DNA from: a virus
Virus record (IMG/VR): IMGVR_UViG_3300045738_001810
Coordinates: 1 to 38,332 of that record
Length of the DNA: 38,332 nt
Strand: one strand, 5' to 3'
A model generated the notes under the pieces. The model made no database searches. It was not told the DNA's origin and saw only the letters and a program-made list of their open reading frames with translations. Both the position numbers and the translations under genes were made by a program. This document shows, piece by piece, positions 1 through 5,391 of the stretch. Each line of letters begins with the position of its first letter. Position 1 is the stretch's first letter.

Positions 1-100
1 CGAAGCCGCGAAGCGAGTCGATCTCTAGGATTTCAACCCAACGGACTAGGTCAAGTTGAGCAGTTTTAATTGGAGCGGATGTGTTATGTGTTATGTTCAT
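1..100 (-). CDS. N-terminal part of a small hypothetical protein, cut by the window edge
   Basis: An open frame starts at ATG 100-98 and stays open for 33 codons to the window edge; it begins MNITHNTSAPIKTAQLDLVR. I do not recognise the protein. Support comes from its context: it follows the gene ending at 115 by 14 bases on the same strand, and a TTGACA box lies upstream with a TACTGT -10-like element five bases before the ATG, so the message may be leaderless. No Shine-Dalgarno sequence is present. Its C-terminus and family cannot be judged here. Confidence 0.45.
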   Translation of the reverse strand, partial: MNITHNTSAPIKTAQLDLVRWVEILEIDSLRGF

Positions 101-105
101 GTTAT

Positions 106-135
106 ACAGTATGGTTATTTTGATGTGATTGTCAA
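106..135 (-). promoter_or_regulatory. Putative sigma70-type promoter for the gene at 1-100
   Basis: On the minus strand TTGACA (135-130) is followed after 18 bases by TACTGT (111-106), then five bases to the ATG at 100. The 18-base spacing and weak -10 make it the poorest member of its class. It lies over the 3' end of the preceding gene. Confidence 0.35.
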
Positions 136-291
136 GCGATTGCTGAAGTTTTTTTCCATGATCGCAACTTTTTTTACGCCGAAGATTAAGGCGAGGCGGC
201 TAGGTGTCTCACCTAGTAGGCGGTTATGTGTATAGCTGCACTGAGTGAGGTGGTCGATTGCGTCGGCGATTAGTTTTTCTGTGTTCTTCAT
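115..291 (-). CDS. Small hypothetical protein, 58 aa
   Basis: The frame starts at ATG 291-289 (MKNTEKLIADAIDHLTQCSY) and ends at TAA 117-115. It has no signal peptide or membrane segment. The middle (about residues 22-45) could form a short helix-turn-helix-like pair of helices, but no family is recognised. It is supported by a near-consensus promoter directly in front and by a second small gene directly downstream. It lacks a Shine-Dalgarno sequence, and the -10 box sits nine bases before the ATG, which suggests a leaderless message. A small early phage protein is the most likely role. Confidence 0.5.
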   Translation of the reverse strand: MKNTEKLIADAIDHLTQCSYTHNRLLGETPSRLALIFGVKKVAIMEKNFSNRLTITSK

Positions 292-300
292 TATGCTTAC

Positions 301-328
301 AGTATAGGGACACGAGACCCCGAGTCAA
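301..328 (-). promoter_or_regulatory. Strong sigma70-type promoter, leaderless layout
   Basis: On the minus strand TTGACT (328-323), a 16-base spacer and TATACT (306-301) are followed by nine bases and the ATG at 291. The initiation point expected about seven bases after the -10 falls within a few bases of the start codon, so little or no 5' leader would exist. The same layout recurs at 2025-2052, 34901-34928 and 35129-35156. Confidence 0.65.
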
Positions 329-556
329 TAGCTAATCGAAAAGAAAATAAAATACTTTTCTAGGATACACCCCCACCCATTGTCAAAAAACGCGACCTAA
401 GAAAACACAGAGAAGGCGGGGGGGAGAGTTTCTTCAATTTTCAAACACATTTTCACGATTGGAAACAACGGCGGAGCGTCCGCGCAAGCACCCACCCCCT
501 TTCTCAGAAAATAGGCGTACTTCTTTCTTGCGGGCAAATAAAAAAAATAAAAAAAA
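329..556. other. Non-coding stretch downstream of the HNH gene
   Basis: No convincing reading frame was found on either strand; the minus-strand ATGs open frames of fewer than 20 codons. The segment has GC-rich patches unlike its surroundings, including a run of seven G at about 418-424, complementary C-rich tracts near 490-500, and a small hairpin with arms GCGGA/TCCGC near 470-484. The region just after the HNH stop is a poly-T tract on the minus strand, which may aid termination, although no strong hairpin precedes it. Confidence 0.4.
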
Positions 557-982
557 TCACAACCCCTTTTTCTCAAACCTTAATGTCACGTCTCCGAGGA
601 TACTATAATACTTGTCTTCGACCCTATTACCCTTAGACATATTTTCCCTAGCGCCAAGATGCTGCAGGTTCCAAGGTACGTGCAAACCGCAAAAGAGCGA
701 ATGAACCAAAGGAAAGATGTGGTCTACGTGATTATTTTGGGCGCGGGCATACATATTTTTGATTTGGCTCTTATGGTAATCAGAAAGAAGGATGTTCTTG
801 GTTCTTCCTCTCCTTAGCTGAGCTTTCGCAATGTAATACGCTTTTTCCTTGTTGTAGTGTTTGCGATTTGACCTGTTGGCCCTCAATCTTTGTTCGCGCA
901 ACCACTCATGAGAGACCCACCTTTCCCTTTCACCTCTATATTTATAAAAAACTAAAGATTTATCGAGGTGTGGATCTCCCAT
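557..982 (-). CDS. HNH endonuclease
   Basis: A 141-aa protein with an HNH nuclease motif near its C-terminus: HVDHIFPL supplies the first His/Asp-His pair, followed by GLHVPWNLQ and ENMSKGNR, the order seen in free-standing phage HNH endonucleases. The basic N-terminal half is probably the DNA-binding part. These enzymes cut DNA and often act as homing endonucleases. The start at ATG 982 is preferred over a TTG at 1000 because GTGAGG lies six bases upstream as a Shine-Dalgarno sequence and the TTG overlaps the stop of the preceding gene. It is the last gene of the tRNA/redoxin group. Confidence 0.85.
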   Translation of the reverse strand: MGDPHLDKSLVFYKYRGERERWVSHEWLREQRLRANRSNRKHYNKEKAYYIAKAQLRRGRTKNILLSDYHKSQIKNMYARAQNNHVDHIFPLVHSLFCGLHVPWNLQHLGARENMSKGNRVEDKYYSILGDVTLRFEKKGL

Positions 983-996
983 TCTATACCTCACGA

Positions 997-1209
997 TCAA
1001 TCTAAGCCCAACTTCTGCGCGATTTCGTTTGCGCCAAAAATAAGTTCGCCGTCATCCGTCACCAGCGTGGGTACTGTGCGAATGTTATTTTGAGCAAAAA
1101 AATTGGGATCAACATCCATATCTTTGAATTCGACCTTTACCCCAGAACTTTCGATTCTGGCTTTTAATGTTTTACATGGAGCGCACCATGTTGCTGTTGC
1201 TAGTTTCAT
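997..1209 (-). CDS. Glutaredoxin/thioredoxin-like protein, CAPC active site
   Basis: A 70-aa protein with a thioredoxin fold signature: strand, then active site C-A-P-C at residues 9-12 (ATWCAPCK), then the cis-proline segment TVPTLV at about 45-50, and a C-terminal helix. At this length it is glutaredoxin or NrdH sized, and the likely job is to supply electrons to the ribonucleotide reductase encoded at 35164-38332. A longer frame reaches back to 1254, but that part overlaps the tRNA-Met gene, so ATG 1209 is chosen. It ends 14 bases before the start of the HNH gene. Confidence 0.85.
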   Translation of the reverse strand: MKLATATWCAPCKTLKARIESSGVKVEFKDMDVDPNFFAQNNIRTVPTLVTDDGELIFGANEIAQKLGLD

Positions 1210-1220
1210 ATTTTTTAAAT

Positions 1221-1296
1221 TGGTGGACCCACTGGGACTTGAACCCAGACTCAACGGATTATGAATCCGCTGCTTTAACCATTAAGCTATGCGTCC
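1221..1296 (-). tRNA. tRNA-Met (CAU anticodon)
   Basis: A 76-base cloverleaf with encoded CCA. The acceptor GGACGCA pairs with TGGGTCC with one G-G mismatch at pair 5. The D stem is GCTT/AAGC, and the anticodon arm GCGGA-TTCATAA-TCCGT gives CAU. G1-C72 pairs, so it is not an initiator. A lysidine-modified Ile-AUA tRNA with CAU cannot be excluded. Confidence 0.85.
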
Positions 1297-1318
1297 TATT
1301 TTGAATTTTTGTTTAAAG

Positions 1319-1395
1319 TGGTACTCCGAGCAGGACTTGAACCTGCGGCCCTCGGTTTAGAAAACCGATGCTCTATCCAGCTGAGCTATCGGAGC
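1319..1395 (-). tRNA. tRNA-Arg (UCU anticodon)
   Basis: A 77-base cloverleaf with encoded CCA: acceptor GCTCCGA/TCGGAGT, anticodon arm TCGGT-TTTCTAA-ACCGA, anticodon UCU. It decodes AGA/AGG, codons common in most genes of this window but almost absent from the major capsid gene. Confidence 0.93.
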
Positions 1396-1459
1396 GTTTA
1401 TAATAAGTAATATACGGCATTTTGGGGCTTTGTCAACAAAATACGAAAAATATAAAAAA

Positions 1460-1535
1460 TGGTACATCCTCCGAGACTTGAACTCGGAACCAATTGATTA
1501 AAAGTCAACTGCTCTACCGATTGAGCTAAGGATGC
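1460..1535 (-). tRNA. tRNA-Lys (UUU anticodon)
   Basis: A 76-base cloverleaf with encoded CCA: acceptor GCATCCT/AGGATGT, anticodon arm GTTGA-CTTTTAA-TCAAT, anticodon UUU for AAA/AAG lysine codons, which are abundant in this AT-rich genome. Confidence 0.93.
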
Positions 1536-1542
1536 ATTGAAA

Positions 1543-1617
<75 letters not shown>

Positions 1618-1622
1618 TAAAA

Positions 1623-1714
1623 TGGCGGAGGAAGTAGGATTTGAACCCACGGTCGCTTGAAATGCCAAGTTGGCATTTCAAGTCAGCCGCCTTAAGCCAC
1701 TCAGCCATTCCTCC
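1623..1714 (-). tRNA. Aberrant tRNA-Ser (UGA) with a palindrome in the anticodon arm
   Basis: A 92-base class II tRNA-like gene with encoded CCA. The acceptor GGAGGAA/TTCCTCC, a serine-type D arm, and the T arm GTGGG-TTCAAAT-CCTAC are intact. The 5' anticodon half GCTGA-CTTGAAA gives UGA, but the expected 3' stem (TCAGC) is missing. Instead, CTTGAAATGCCA is followed by ACT and its exact reverse complement (positions 1656-1682), so the anticodon loop itself would lie in a 12-bp stem. TGCCA-ACT-TGGCA could serve as the long variable arm. It may be a damaged or specialised tRNA. Confidence 0.6.
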
Positions 1715-1783
1715 TAAAAATAAACTGCCAAAGATCAATAACATTACTATACATACAAAAAAAAGAAAAGTCAATCACAAAAT

Positions 1784-2017
1784 TTAAAAACAAACAACAA
1801 AACCTAAACTATTATTCAGAAGCCCCAAAACATTGAAGTCAATCCATTCTTCAGCTTCAGGCTGTGTCCATTCGTTTTGTTTCATAAAAAGATCAAGCAT
1901 TAATTCATAATTATAAATCAATAGCCCATCTTGGCTGTGACCCATTACTGCTTCATCTAAACCATCAAGTATAATAGCTTCATCGTCTAACAAGTGTTGT
2001 ATCTCTTCGATTACCAT
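1784..2017 (-). CDS. Hypothetical acidic protein, 77 aa
   Basis: The protein starts MVIEEIQHLLDDEAI and is strongly acidic, with no Cys cluster, signal peptide or membrane helix; I recognise no family. ATG 2017 is chosen over the in-frame ATG at 2026 because the latter overlaps the -10 box of a good promoter (2025-2052), while 2017 lies seven bases behind it. It is the first gene of the minus-strand group that continues into the tRNA cluster, which may share its transcript. Small acidic early phage proteins are often modulators of host enzymes, but that is only a general expectation. Confidence 0.6.
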   Translation of the reverse strand: MVIEEIQHLLDDEAIILDGLDEAVMGHSQDGLLIYNYELMLDLFMKQNEWTQPEAEEWIDFNVLGLLNNSLGFVVCF

Positions 2018-2024
2018 ACAACGC

Positions 2025-2052
2025 ATACTACATACATATATGCAATTGTCAA
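2025..2052 (-). promoter_or_regulatory. Sigma70-type promoter, leaderless layout
   Basis: On the minus strand TTGACA (2052-2047), a 16-base spacer and TAGTAT (2030-2025) are followed by seven bases and ATG 2017. The element spacing matches the nrdB promoter at 35129-35156 exactly. Confidence 0.65.
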
Positions 2053-2074
2053 GGGAAAATATATTTTAGTTTAA

Positions 2075-2143
2075 CTAACGCTTTTCCAGTGTAATGTACA
2101 ACATGGCAGACGAATATGAATTTGATAATAGTTCTGGTGTCAT
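2075..2143 (-). CDS. Possible 22-aa micro-protein
   Basis: A short frame, MTPELLSNSYSSAMLYITLE followed by two residues and TAG. Its ATG lies one base after the TAA of the preceding 16-aa frame, so translational coupling is possible. No homology or motif can be argued at this length. It overlaps, on the opposite strand, the AGTGTAA element at 2088 and the start of the plus-strand frame at 2103, so one of the two readings may be meaningless. Confidence 0.2.
   Translation of the reverse strand: MTPELLSNSYSSAMLYITLEKR
2088..2094 (+). promoter_or_regulatory. AGTGTAA-class promoter element
   Basis: AGTGTAA followed by TGTACAAC and an ATG at 2103, the same spacing as in front of the tape measure and tail-tube-like genes. 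Its downstream frame is short (2103-2240) and lies antisense to the end of the 114-aa gene, so this may be a relic promoter. Confidence 0.4.
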
Positions 2144-2240
2144 ATTAATCCTTTTTCTGAAGTTCCTTAATTACCTTGATTGCAGATGCTGTCATGTAGA
2201 CTCGTCTTGCTCTAGTTCTAGTTTGGATGAATTTTCTTGA
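2103..2240 (+). pseudogene. Short frame behind an AGTGTAA promoter, possible gene remnant
   Basis: The frame runs 45 codons from ATG 2103. Its first residues (MADEYEFDNSSGVI) look like a normal protein start, but the rest becomes a Cys/Ser-rich sequence that is antisense to the end of the 114-aa minus-strand gene and lacks protein-like character. The likeliest reading is the promoter and first codons of a plus-strand gene whose remainder was replaced when the minus-strand block was joined here. A genuine 45-aa protein is possible but less likely. Confidence 0.3.
2145..2195 (-). CDS. Possible 16-aa micro-protein coupled to the 114-aa gene
   Basis: The ATG at 2195 overlaps the TGA of the preceding gene as ATGA, the usual sign of translational coupling, and the frame reads MTASAIKVIKELQKKD before TAA. 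It could be a helical peptide or a truncated gene start. Its small size leaves it unproven. Confidence 0.25.
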   Translation of the reverse strand: MTASAIKVIKELQKKD

Positions 2241-2536
2241 AGTGCGCGGGAGCCATTTTCAAGCAATAAAAAGTCACCCAATAAATCATCGAGACTCAGA
2301 GGTCTAAACCCAGCATCAATAGGGCCAATAATACTTGAGAATAATCCAAACTTATCCGCTTTTCTATTAAACTCCTGAACTACATGAACGAATATGTGAA
2401 AGTTTTGAGATTGGCTGATTGGGTATGAGCTTAACAGCGAAATTATCTCATTTTTAAAAGAGTCTGCAGTGCTAGCATCCCAATTAAATGTTCCGTGTAT
2501 TTCTTTCTCTAAAAGGTGAGGGTTTTTTATACTCAT
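2192..2536 (-). CDS. Hypothetical protein, 114 aa
   Basis: The protein starts MSIKNPHLLEKEIHGTFNWD and ends in an acidic tail (LEQDEST). It looks like a small soluble alpha/beta protein without transmembrane segments; no family is recognised. ATG 2536 is preferred to a TTG six bases upstream. A GTGTAA element lies 12 bases before the ATG, and directly upstream of that element is the terminator of the candidate small RNA, so this gene probably has its own promoter. The stop overlaps a downstream ATG as ATGA. Confidence 0.6.
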   Translation of the reverse strand: MSIKNPHLLEKEIHGTFNWDASTADSFKNEIISLLSSYPISQSQNFHIFVHVVQEFNRKADKFGLFSSIIGPIDAGFRPLSLDDLLGDFLLLENGSRALQENSSKLELEQDEST

Positions 2537-2548
2537 GTACAAGCTCTT

Positions 2549-2554
2549 TTACAC
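2549..2554 (-). promoter_or_regulatory. GTGTAA-class promoter element for the 114-aa gene
   Basis: On the minus strand GTGTAA (2554-2549) is followed by 12 bases and ATG 2536. The base before the core is T rather than the usual A. The element begins directly behind the poly-T tract of the terminator at 2555-2593. Confidence 0.4.
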
Positions 2555-2593
2555 AAAAAAAAGCCCCAAAGCCATAATATTAGACTTTGGGGC
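2555..2593 (-). terminator. Rho-independent terminator, minus strand
   Basis: The arms GCCCCAAAG and CTTTGGGGC (9 bp, perfect) enclose a 13-base loop and are followed on the minus strand by eight T. There is no matching U-run on the plus strand, so it acts on minus-strand transcription. No protein gene lies upstream on that strand, which implies a short non-coding transcript. Confidence 0.8.
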
Positions 2594-2655
2594 AAAATTT
2601 TGTACGACCTATATAGTAAAAGCACTCCACGCGATTAAGCTAAATGGAGGGTGAT
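2563..2655 (-). ncRNA. Candidate small non-coding RNA, roughly 90-100 nt
   Basis: A minus-strand AGTGTAA promoter element (2667-2661) and a strong terminator (2593-2555) bracket about 70 bases that contain no usable reading frame. The transcript would fold as an upstream hairpin with CTCCA pairing with TGGAG, followed by the terminator hairpin. Exact ends are inferred: initiation is assumed a few bases after the promoter element. No known RNA family is recognised. Possible roles are an antisense or regulatory RNA made at the same time as the structural genes. The alternative is that the hairpin merely insulates the divergent genes. Confidence 0.45.
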
Positions 2656-2660
2656 ATGTG

Positions 2661-2667
2661 TTACACT
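2661..2667 (-). promoter_or_regulatory. AGTGTAA-class promoter element for the candidate small RNA
   Basis: TTACACT on the plus strand reads AGTGTAA on the minus strand, preceded by an AT-rich tract as at the other sites. It is the only intergenic AGTGTAA not followed by a start codon within 30 bases; instead it is followed by a terminator about 70 bases on. Confidence 0.45.
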
Positions 2668-2716
2668 TAAAATATAAAAAAAAGAAAAAAAAATCGAAGA
2701 ATTAAAATACCAAAAA

Positions 2717-2723
2717 AGTGTAA
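2717..2723 (+). promoter_or_regulatory. AGTGTAA-class promoter element
   Basis: AGTGTAA followed by AGAAAATT and ATG 2732. No -35 hexamer and no Shine-Dalgarno sequence are visible. Together with the minus-strand element at 2661-2667 it forms a back-to-back control region. Confidence 0.6.
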
Positions 2724-2731
2724 AGAAAATT

Positions 2732-3556
2732 ATGTTCAACGGCTCGGAAGAAACAAATATTATTTTACAGGACACTTTGTTGACGGGCATTACCGATGTC
2801 TCATTTGACTATCAAGTAGAGGAAGAGGCTGTGTTGTTATTAGCTAATAGAGGTATCAATAGAAAAATAAACAAGGCTAGCTCAGCCTCATGCTCTATAT
2901 CCAAAAAATGCATAGGTAGAGATTTTATTCAGGAGCTAACTGGATACGCCAATCTTTCTGGGCAATTTATCTATGGTACGGGCGGTTTGGATTTTGACCA
3001 AGCAACGATCACAAACTACAAGATCTCTTTAAGCCCTCAAGACATACCAACGCTCTCAGCGGATTTGAAAATTTATGGGGATTTAAAGCCTGCCACAGGG
3101 TTGAGGTTAAATTCTTCATACACAGATAATAGTGGAGAAAATTTTGACCCAACCAGTATTGTTTTTAATTTAGACGACACTATATCGGCGGTCACTAGAT
3201 TCTCTTACTCTGTGGATTTTGACTCCAAGCCTACTTACGAGATAGAATCAGTAAAATCTTCCTCATCTAAAATACTCACACCTATAAAGTATTCAGTTTC
3301 AGCAGATATCGAAATGATAGAGCAGGAGTTTGAAAATATGACAGGGTTACTGCAGAACGAAGAATTTAATAGGGATGTATCTTTTTCTTTAATCGATAAC
3401 AGCGGCGTTGTTTTAAATAGCTTTTCTGTGCCAAACGCTAGCTTAAAATCACAAAAGATTAGCGCAACACCGTCAGACACTATTCAAGTGTCTTTAGATT
3501 ACGTCGGATATGGTTTAAATATACCAACAGGGATTGCCGCAAACTACCCCTCTTAA
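2732..3556 (+). CDS. Tail-tube-like structural protein (paralog 1)
   Basis: A 274-aa beta-rich protein without signal peptide. Its last 60 residues (about 215-265) match the pattern in the proteins at 16354-17484 and 30072-31127: a strand, then a segment of the form N/G-x-x-L/F-K/D-S-x-x-I/F-S, a short turn, and a final V-x-L-S/D-F strand. I therefore place it in the same tail-tube or tail-decoration family. It has its own AGTGTAA promoter, pointing to late expression. Unlike its paralogs it sits outside the tail module, next to phoH. It could be a minor tube or tail-tip protein. Confidence 0.55.
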   Translation: MFNGSEETNIILQDTLLTGITDVSFDYQVEEEAVLLLANRGINRKINKASSASCSISKKCIGRDFIQELTGYANLSGQFIYGTGGLDFDQATITNYKISLSPQDIPTLSADLKIYGDLKPATGLRLNSSYTDNSGENFDPTSIVFNLDDTISAVTRFSYSVDFDSKPTYEIESVKSSSSKILTPIKYSVSADIEMIEQEFENMTGLLQNEEFNRDVSFSLIDNSGVVLNSFSVPNASLKSQKISATPSDTIQVSLDYVGYGLNIPTGIAANYPS

Positions 3557-3663
3557 ACTTTGCCTGCGTAACACAAGCGGGTCTGTCTGTACCCAATATT
3601 CAAATACTTTAGTTTAAATTTTTGTGTATTTTAACGCATCTAGCAGAGCGTGAAGGTTTTTGA

Positions 3664-3670
3664 AGTGTAA
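3664..3670 (+). promoter_or_regulatory. AGTGTAA-class promoter element for phoH
   Basis: AGTGTAA followed by TATATATCGA and ATG 3681. It lies in a 124-base gap that shows no other clear signal. Its position decides the phoH start: a frame beginning with TTG 3660 would contain the element. Confidence 0.6.
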
Positions 3671-3680
3671 TATATATCGA

Positions 3681-4370
3681 ATGCCGAATTTAGAATTCAA
3701 ACAGTTGAGTCATAAAGTAAGATTCAAGGAACGTAAATTTAAATTTACTCAAAATCAGGTCGATTTCTTAAAAACAACTCTAGACCCAGAGACGAAACTT
3801 ATGTTTTTGGCTGGACCAGCTGGTACTGCAAAAACCTACATGGCTGTTTATTCGGCTCTGCAGTTGTTAATGGATGCTAACCTCGAAAAGGAAATTCTGT
3901 ACATCAGGAGCATAGCTGAAAGCTCTCAAAAGGGCCTTGGTTCTCTTCCTGGATCTATCGAAGAAAAGTTTGGGGTGTTTGCTGGGCCATTTTATGACAA
4001 GCTAGAGGAGATGATGCATCCGTCCGATGTAAAAATACTAAAAGAGAAGAATTTATTTGACTGCATCCCAGTTAATTTTGTTAGAGGGTCTAATTGGAAT
4101 GACACTATTGTTATTATTGATGAAGCTCAGAACTTTTGCCATAACGAATTAATGACAGTCCTAACAAGAATCGGAGAAGATTCGAAAATTATTATTTGTG
4201 GTGACATGATGCAGAGTGATATTCGTAATAGTGGATTCTCTAATATATTTGACTCTTTCGACGATCAAGAATCCAAGGACAATGGAATTCACGCCACAAG
4301 ATTTGGAACTGAAGACATCAAAAGAAGTGAAATACTGAAATTTATAGTTTCCAAACTAGAGAAAAAATAA
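3681..4370 (+). CDS. phoH: PhoH-like ATPase
   Basis: A 229-aa P-loop ATPase of the PhoH family, widespread in phages. Walker A is GPAGTAKT at residues 45-52 and Walker B is VIIDEAQN at about 144-151, followed by the sensor-like segment IIICGDMMQSD. PhoH proteins are linked to RNA or nucleic-acid handling and phosphate stress, but their role in phages is not settled. The length fits a single PhoH domain. ATG 3681 is preferred over an upstream TTG because the AGTGTAA element sits just before it. A TATAAT-type element for the next gene lies 25 bases behind the stop. Confidence 0.9.
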   Translation: MPNLEFKQLSHKVRFKERKFKFTQNQVDFLKTTLDPETKLMFLAGPAGTAKTYMAVYSALQLLMDANLEKEILYIRSIAESSQKGLGSLPGSIEEKFGVFAGPFYDKLEEMMHPSDVKILKEKNLFDCIPVNFVRGSNWNDTIVIIDEAQNFCHNELMTVLTRIGEDSKIIICGDMMQSDIRNSGFSNIFDSFDDQESKDNGIHATRFGTEDIKRSEILKFIVSKLEKK

Positions 4371-4394
4371 ATTTTAAAAAATAATATCTTATTG

Positions 4395-4400
4395 TATAAT
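4395..4400 (+). promoter_or_regulatory. TATAAT -10 element five bases before a start codon
   Basis: A consensus TATAAT followed by AGGGT and ATG 4406. No good -35 hexamer stands out, although an AT-rich stretch precedes it. A transcript from here would begin at or near the ATG. The same TATAAT-N5-ATG arrangement is found before the portal gene at 9230-9240. Confidence 0.5.
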
Positions 4401-4405
4401 AGGGT

Positions 4406-4720
4406 ATGACTAAATTTTGTTTTCATTGTGGAGGTAAGCTAGAGTACTCTTTCAGCCCCCCTAATTTTTGCTCTCATTGCGGGCAAGAAACAGGGGCTAA
4501 AGGTGCAAAAAAACAAGAACCTTCTTCTAAGTCTGTTGCGACAAAAGCATCAGAAGACTCAGAAGGTTACACCAACTCAGAATACATACCAAGCATCTCT
4601 AAATTAGAATATGAGCTTGAAGATTTTGGGTCCAGTGTCCAACAAACAATTGGCTCTCTTGGCGGTAAATCAGCTCCTAAGCGTCGCCTCAATAGTGTGA
4701 AAAGCTTAGATGATCTATAA
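4406..4720 (+). CDS. Small zinc-ribbon protein, 104 aa
   Basis: Two CxxC pairs (CFHCGG at residues 5-8 and CSHCGQ at about 22-25) form a zinc ribbon, followed by a Ser/Lys-rich, probably disordered tail of about 75 residues. It resembles zinc-ribbon modules that bind nucleic acid or polymerase, but nothing more specific can be claimed. Its TAA overlaps the ATG of the sigma factor gene as TAATG, so the two are translationally coupled. An accessory role in transcription is an inference from that linkage only. Confidence 0.65.
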   Translation: MTKFCFHCGGKLEYSFSPPNFCSHCGQETGAKGAKKQEPSSKSVATKASEDSEGYTNSEYIPSISKLEYELEDFGSSVQQTIGSLGGKSAPKRRLNSVKSLDDL

Positions 4721-5391
4721 TGCATTCCTTTGAAGATAAAATACAAGAGATAGAAATTGCGTTAGAAAGAAAAAGATCAAAATGGGATTTAGATGCCGTA
4801 GCTTATATAGATTATGATGATATAAAACAAATCATCATGACTCACATATATAAAAAATGGCATTTGTGGGATCAATCTAAATCTGTAGAACCTTGGTTGA
4901 ATAGGGTTGTATCTAATCAATTTAAAAACTTACTGCGTAATCATTATGGCAATTTTGTGCGTCCGTGCTTGAGGTGCGAATTTAACAATGGTGGTGACGG
5001 ATGCTCAAAAACAAGAAGTGGTATTCAGGAAAGTAGTTGTGCGGAATACAAACAGTGGGAACAAAAGAAAAAGTCAGCATACGATATCAAACTTGCAGTT
5101 ACGATGGAAAATCATTCTTATGAAATGAAATCAAAGCAGGACACTTTTTTAGATTTAGAAGAGGCTACAAAAAAACTAACTAACGCCATGAGGCCGCATT
5201 TAAACGATAGACTTTTTCAAGCTTTTAAAATGCTGTTTGTTCAAAACAAAAGCGACGAAGAGGTGGCTAAATATTTGGGGTTCAAAACAAACGAAAAGAA
5301 AAGGTCAGCTGGCTACAAGCAAATCAAAAACTTAAAGAAAATATTTCACGTTAAGGCTAAGCAAATTTTGGAAGAAAAGGATATATTATGA
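4720..5391 (+). CDS. Sigma-like factor with a Cys cluster (candidate late sigma)
   Basis: A 223-aa protein. Residues 24-75 resemble sigma70 region 2: DYDDIKQIIMTHIYKKW, then a Trp-bearing segment and NQFKNLLRNHYGNF. Residues 165-215 resemble region 4 with a helix-turn-helix (SDEEVAKYLG, then a basic recognition helix). Between them lie C83, C86, C95 and C107, a probable zinc-binding insert. Overall it recalls T4 gp55-type late sigma factors. It overlaps the zinc-ribbon gene before it (TAATG) and the gene after it (ATGA). Recognition of AGTGTAA promoters is an inference. Confidence 0.65.
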   Translation: MHSFEDKIQEIEIALERKRSKWDLDAVAYIDYDDIKQIIMTHIYKKWHLWDQSKSVEPWLNRVVSNQFKNLLRNHYGNFVRPCLRCEFNNGGDGCSKTRSGIQESSCAEYKQWEQKKKSAYDIKLAVTMENHSYEMKSKQDTFLDLEEATKKLTNAMRPHLNDRLFQAFKMLFVQNKSDEEVAKYLGFKTNEKKRSAGYKQIKNLKKIFHVKAKQILEEKDIL

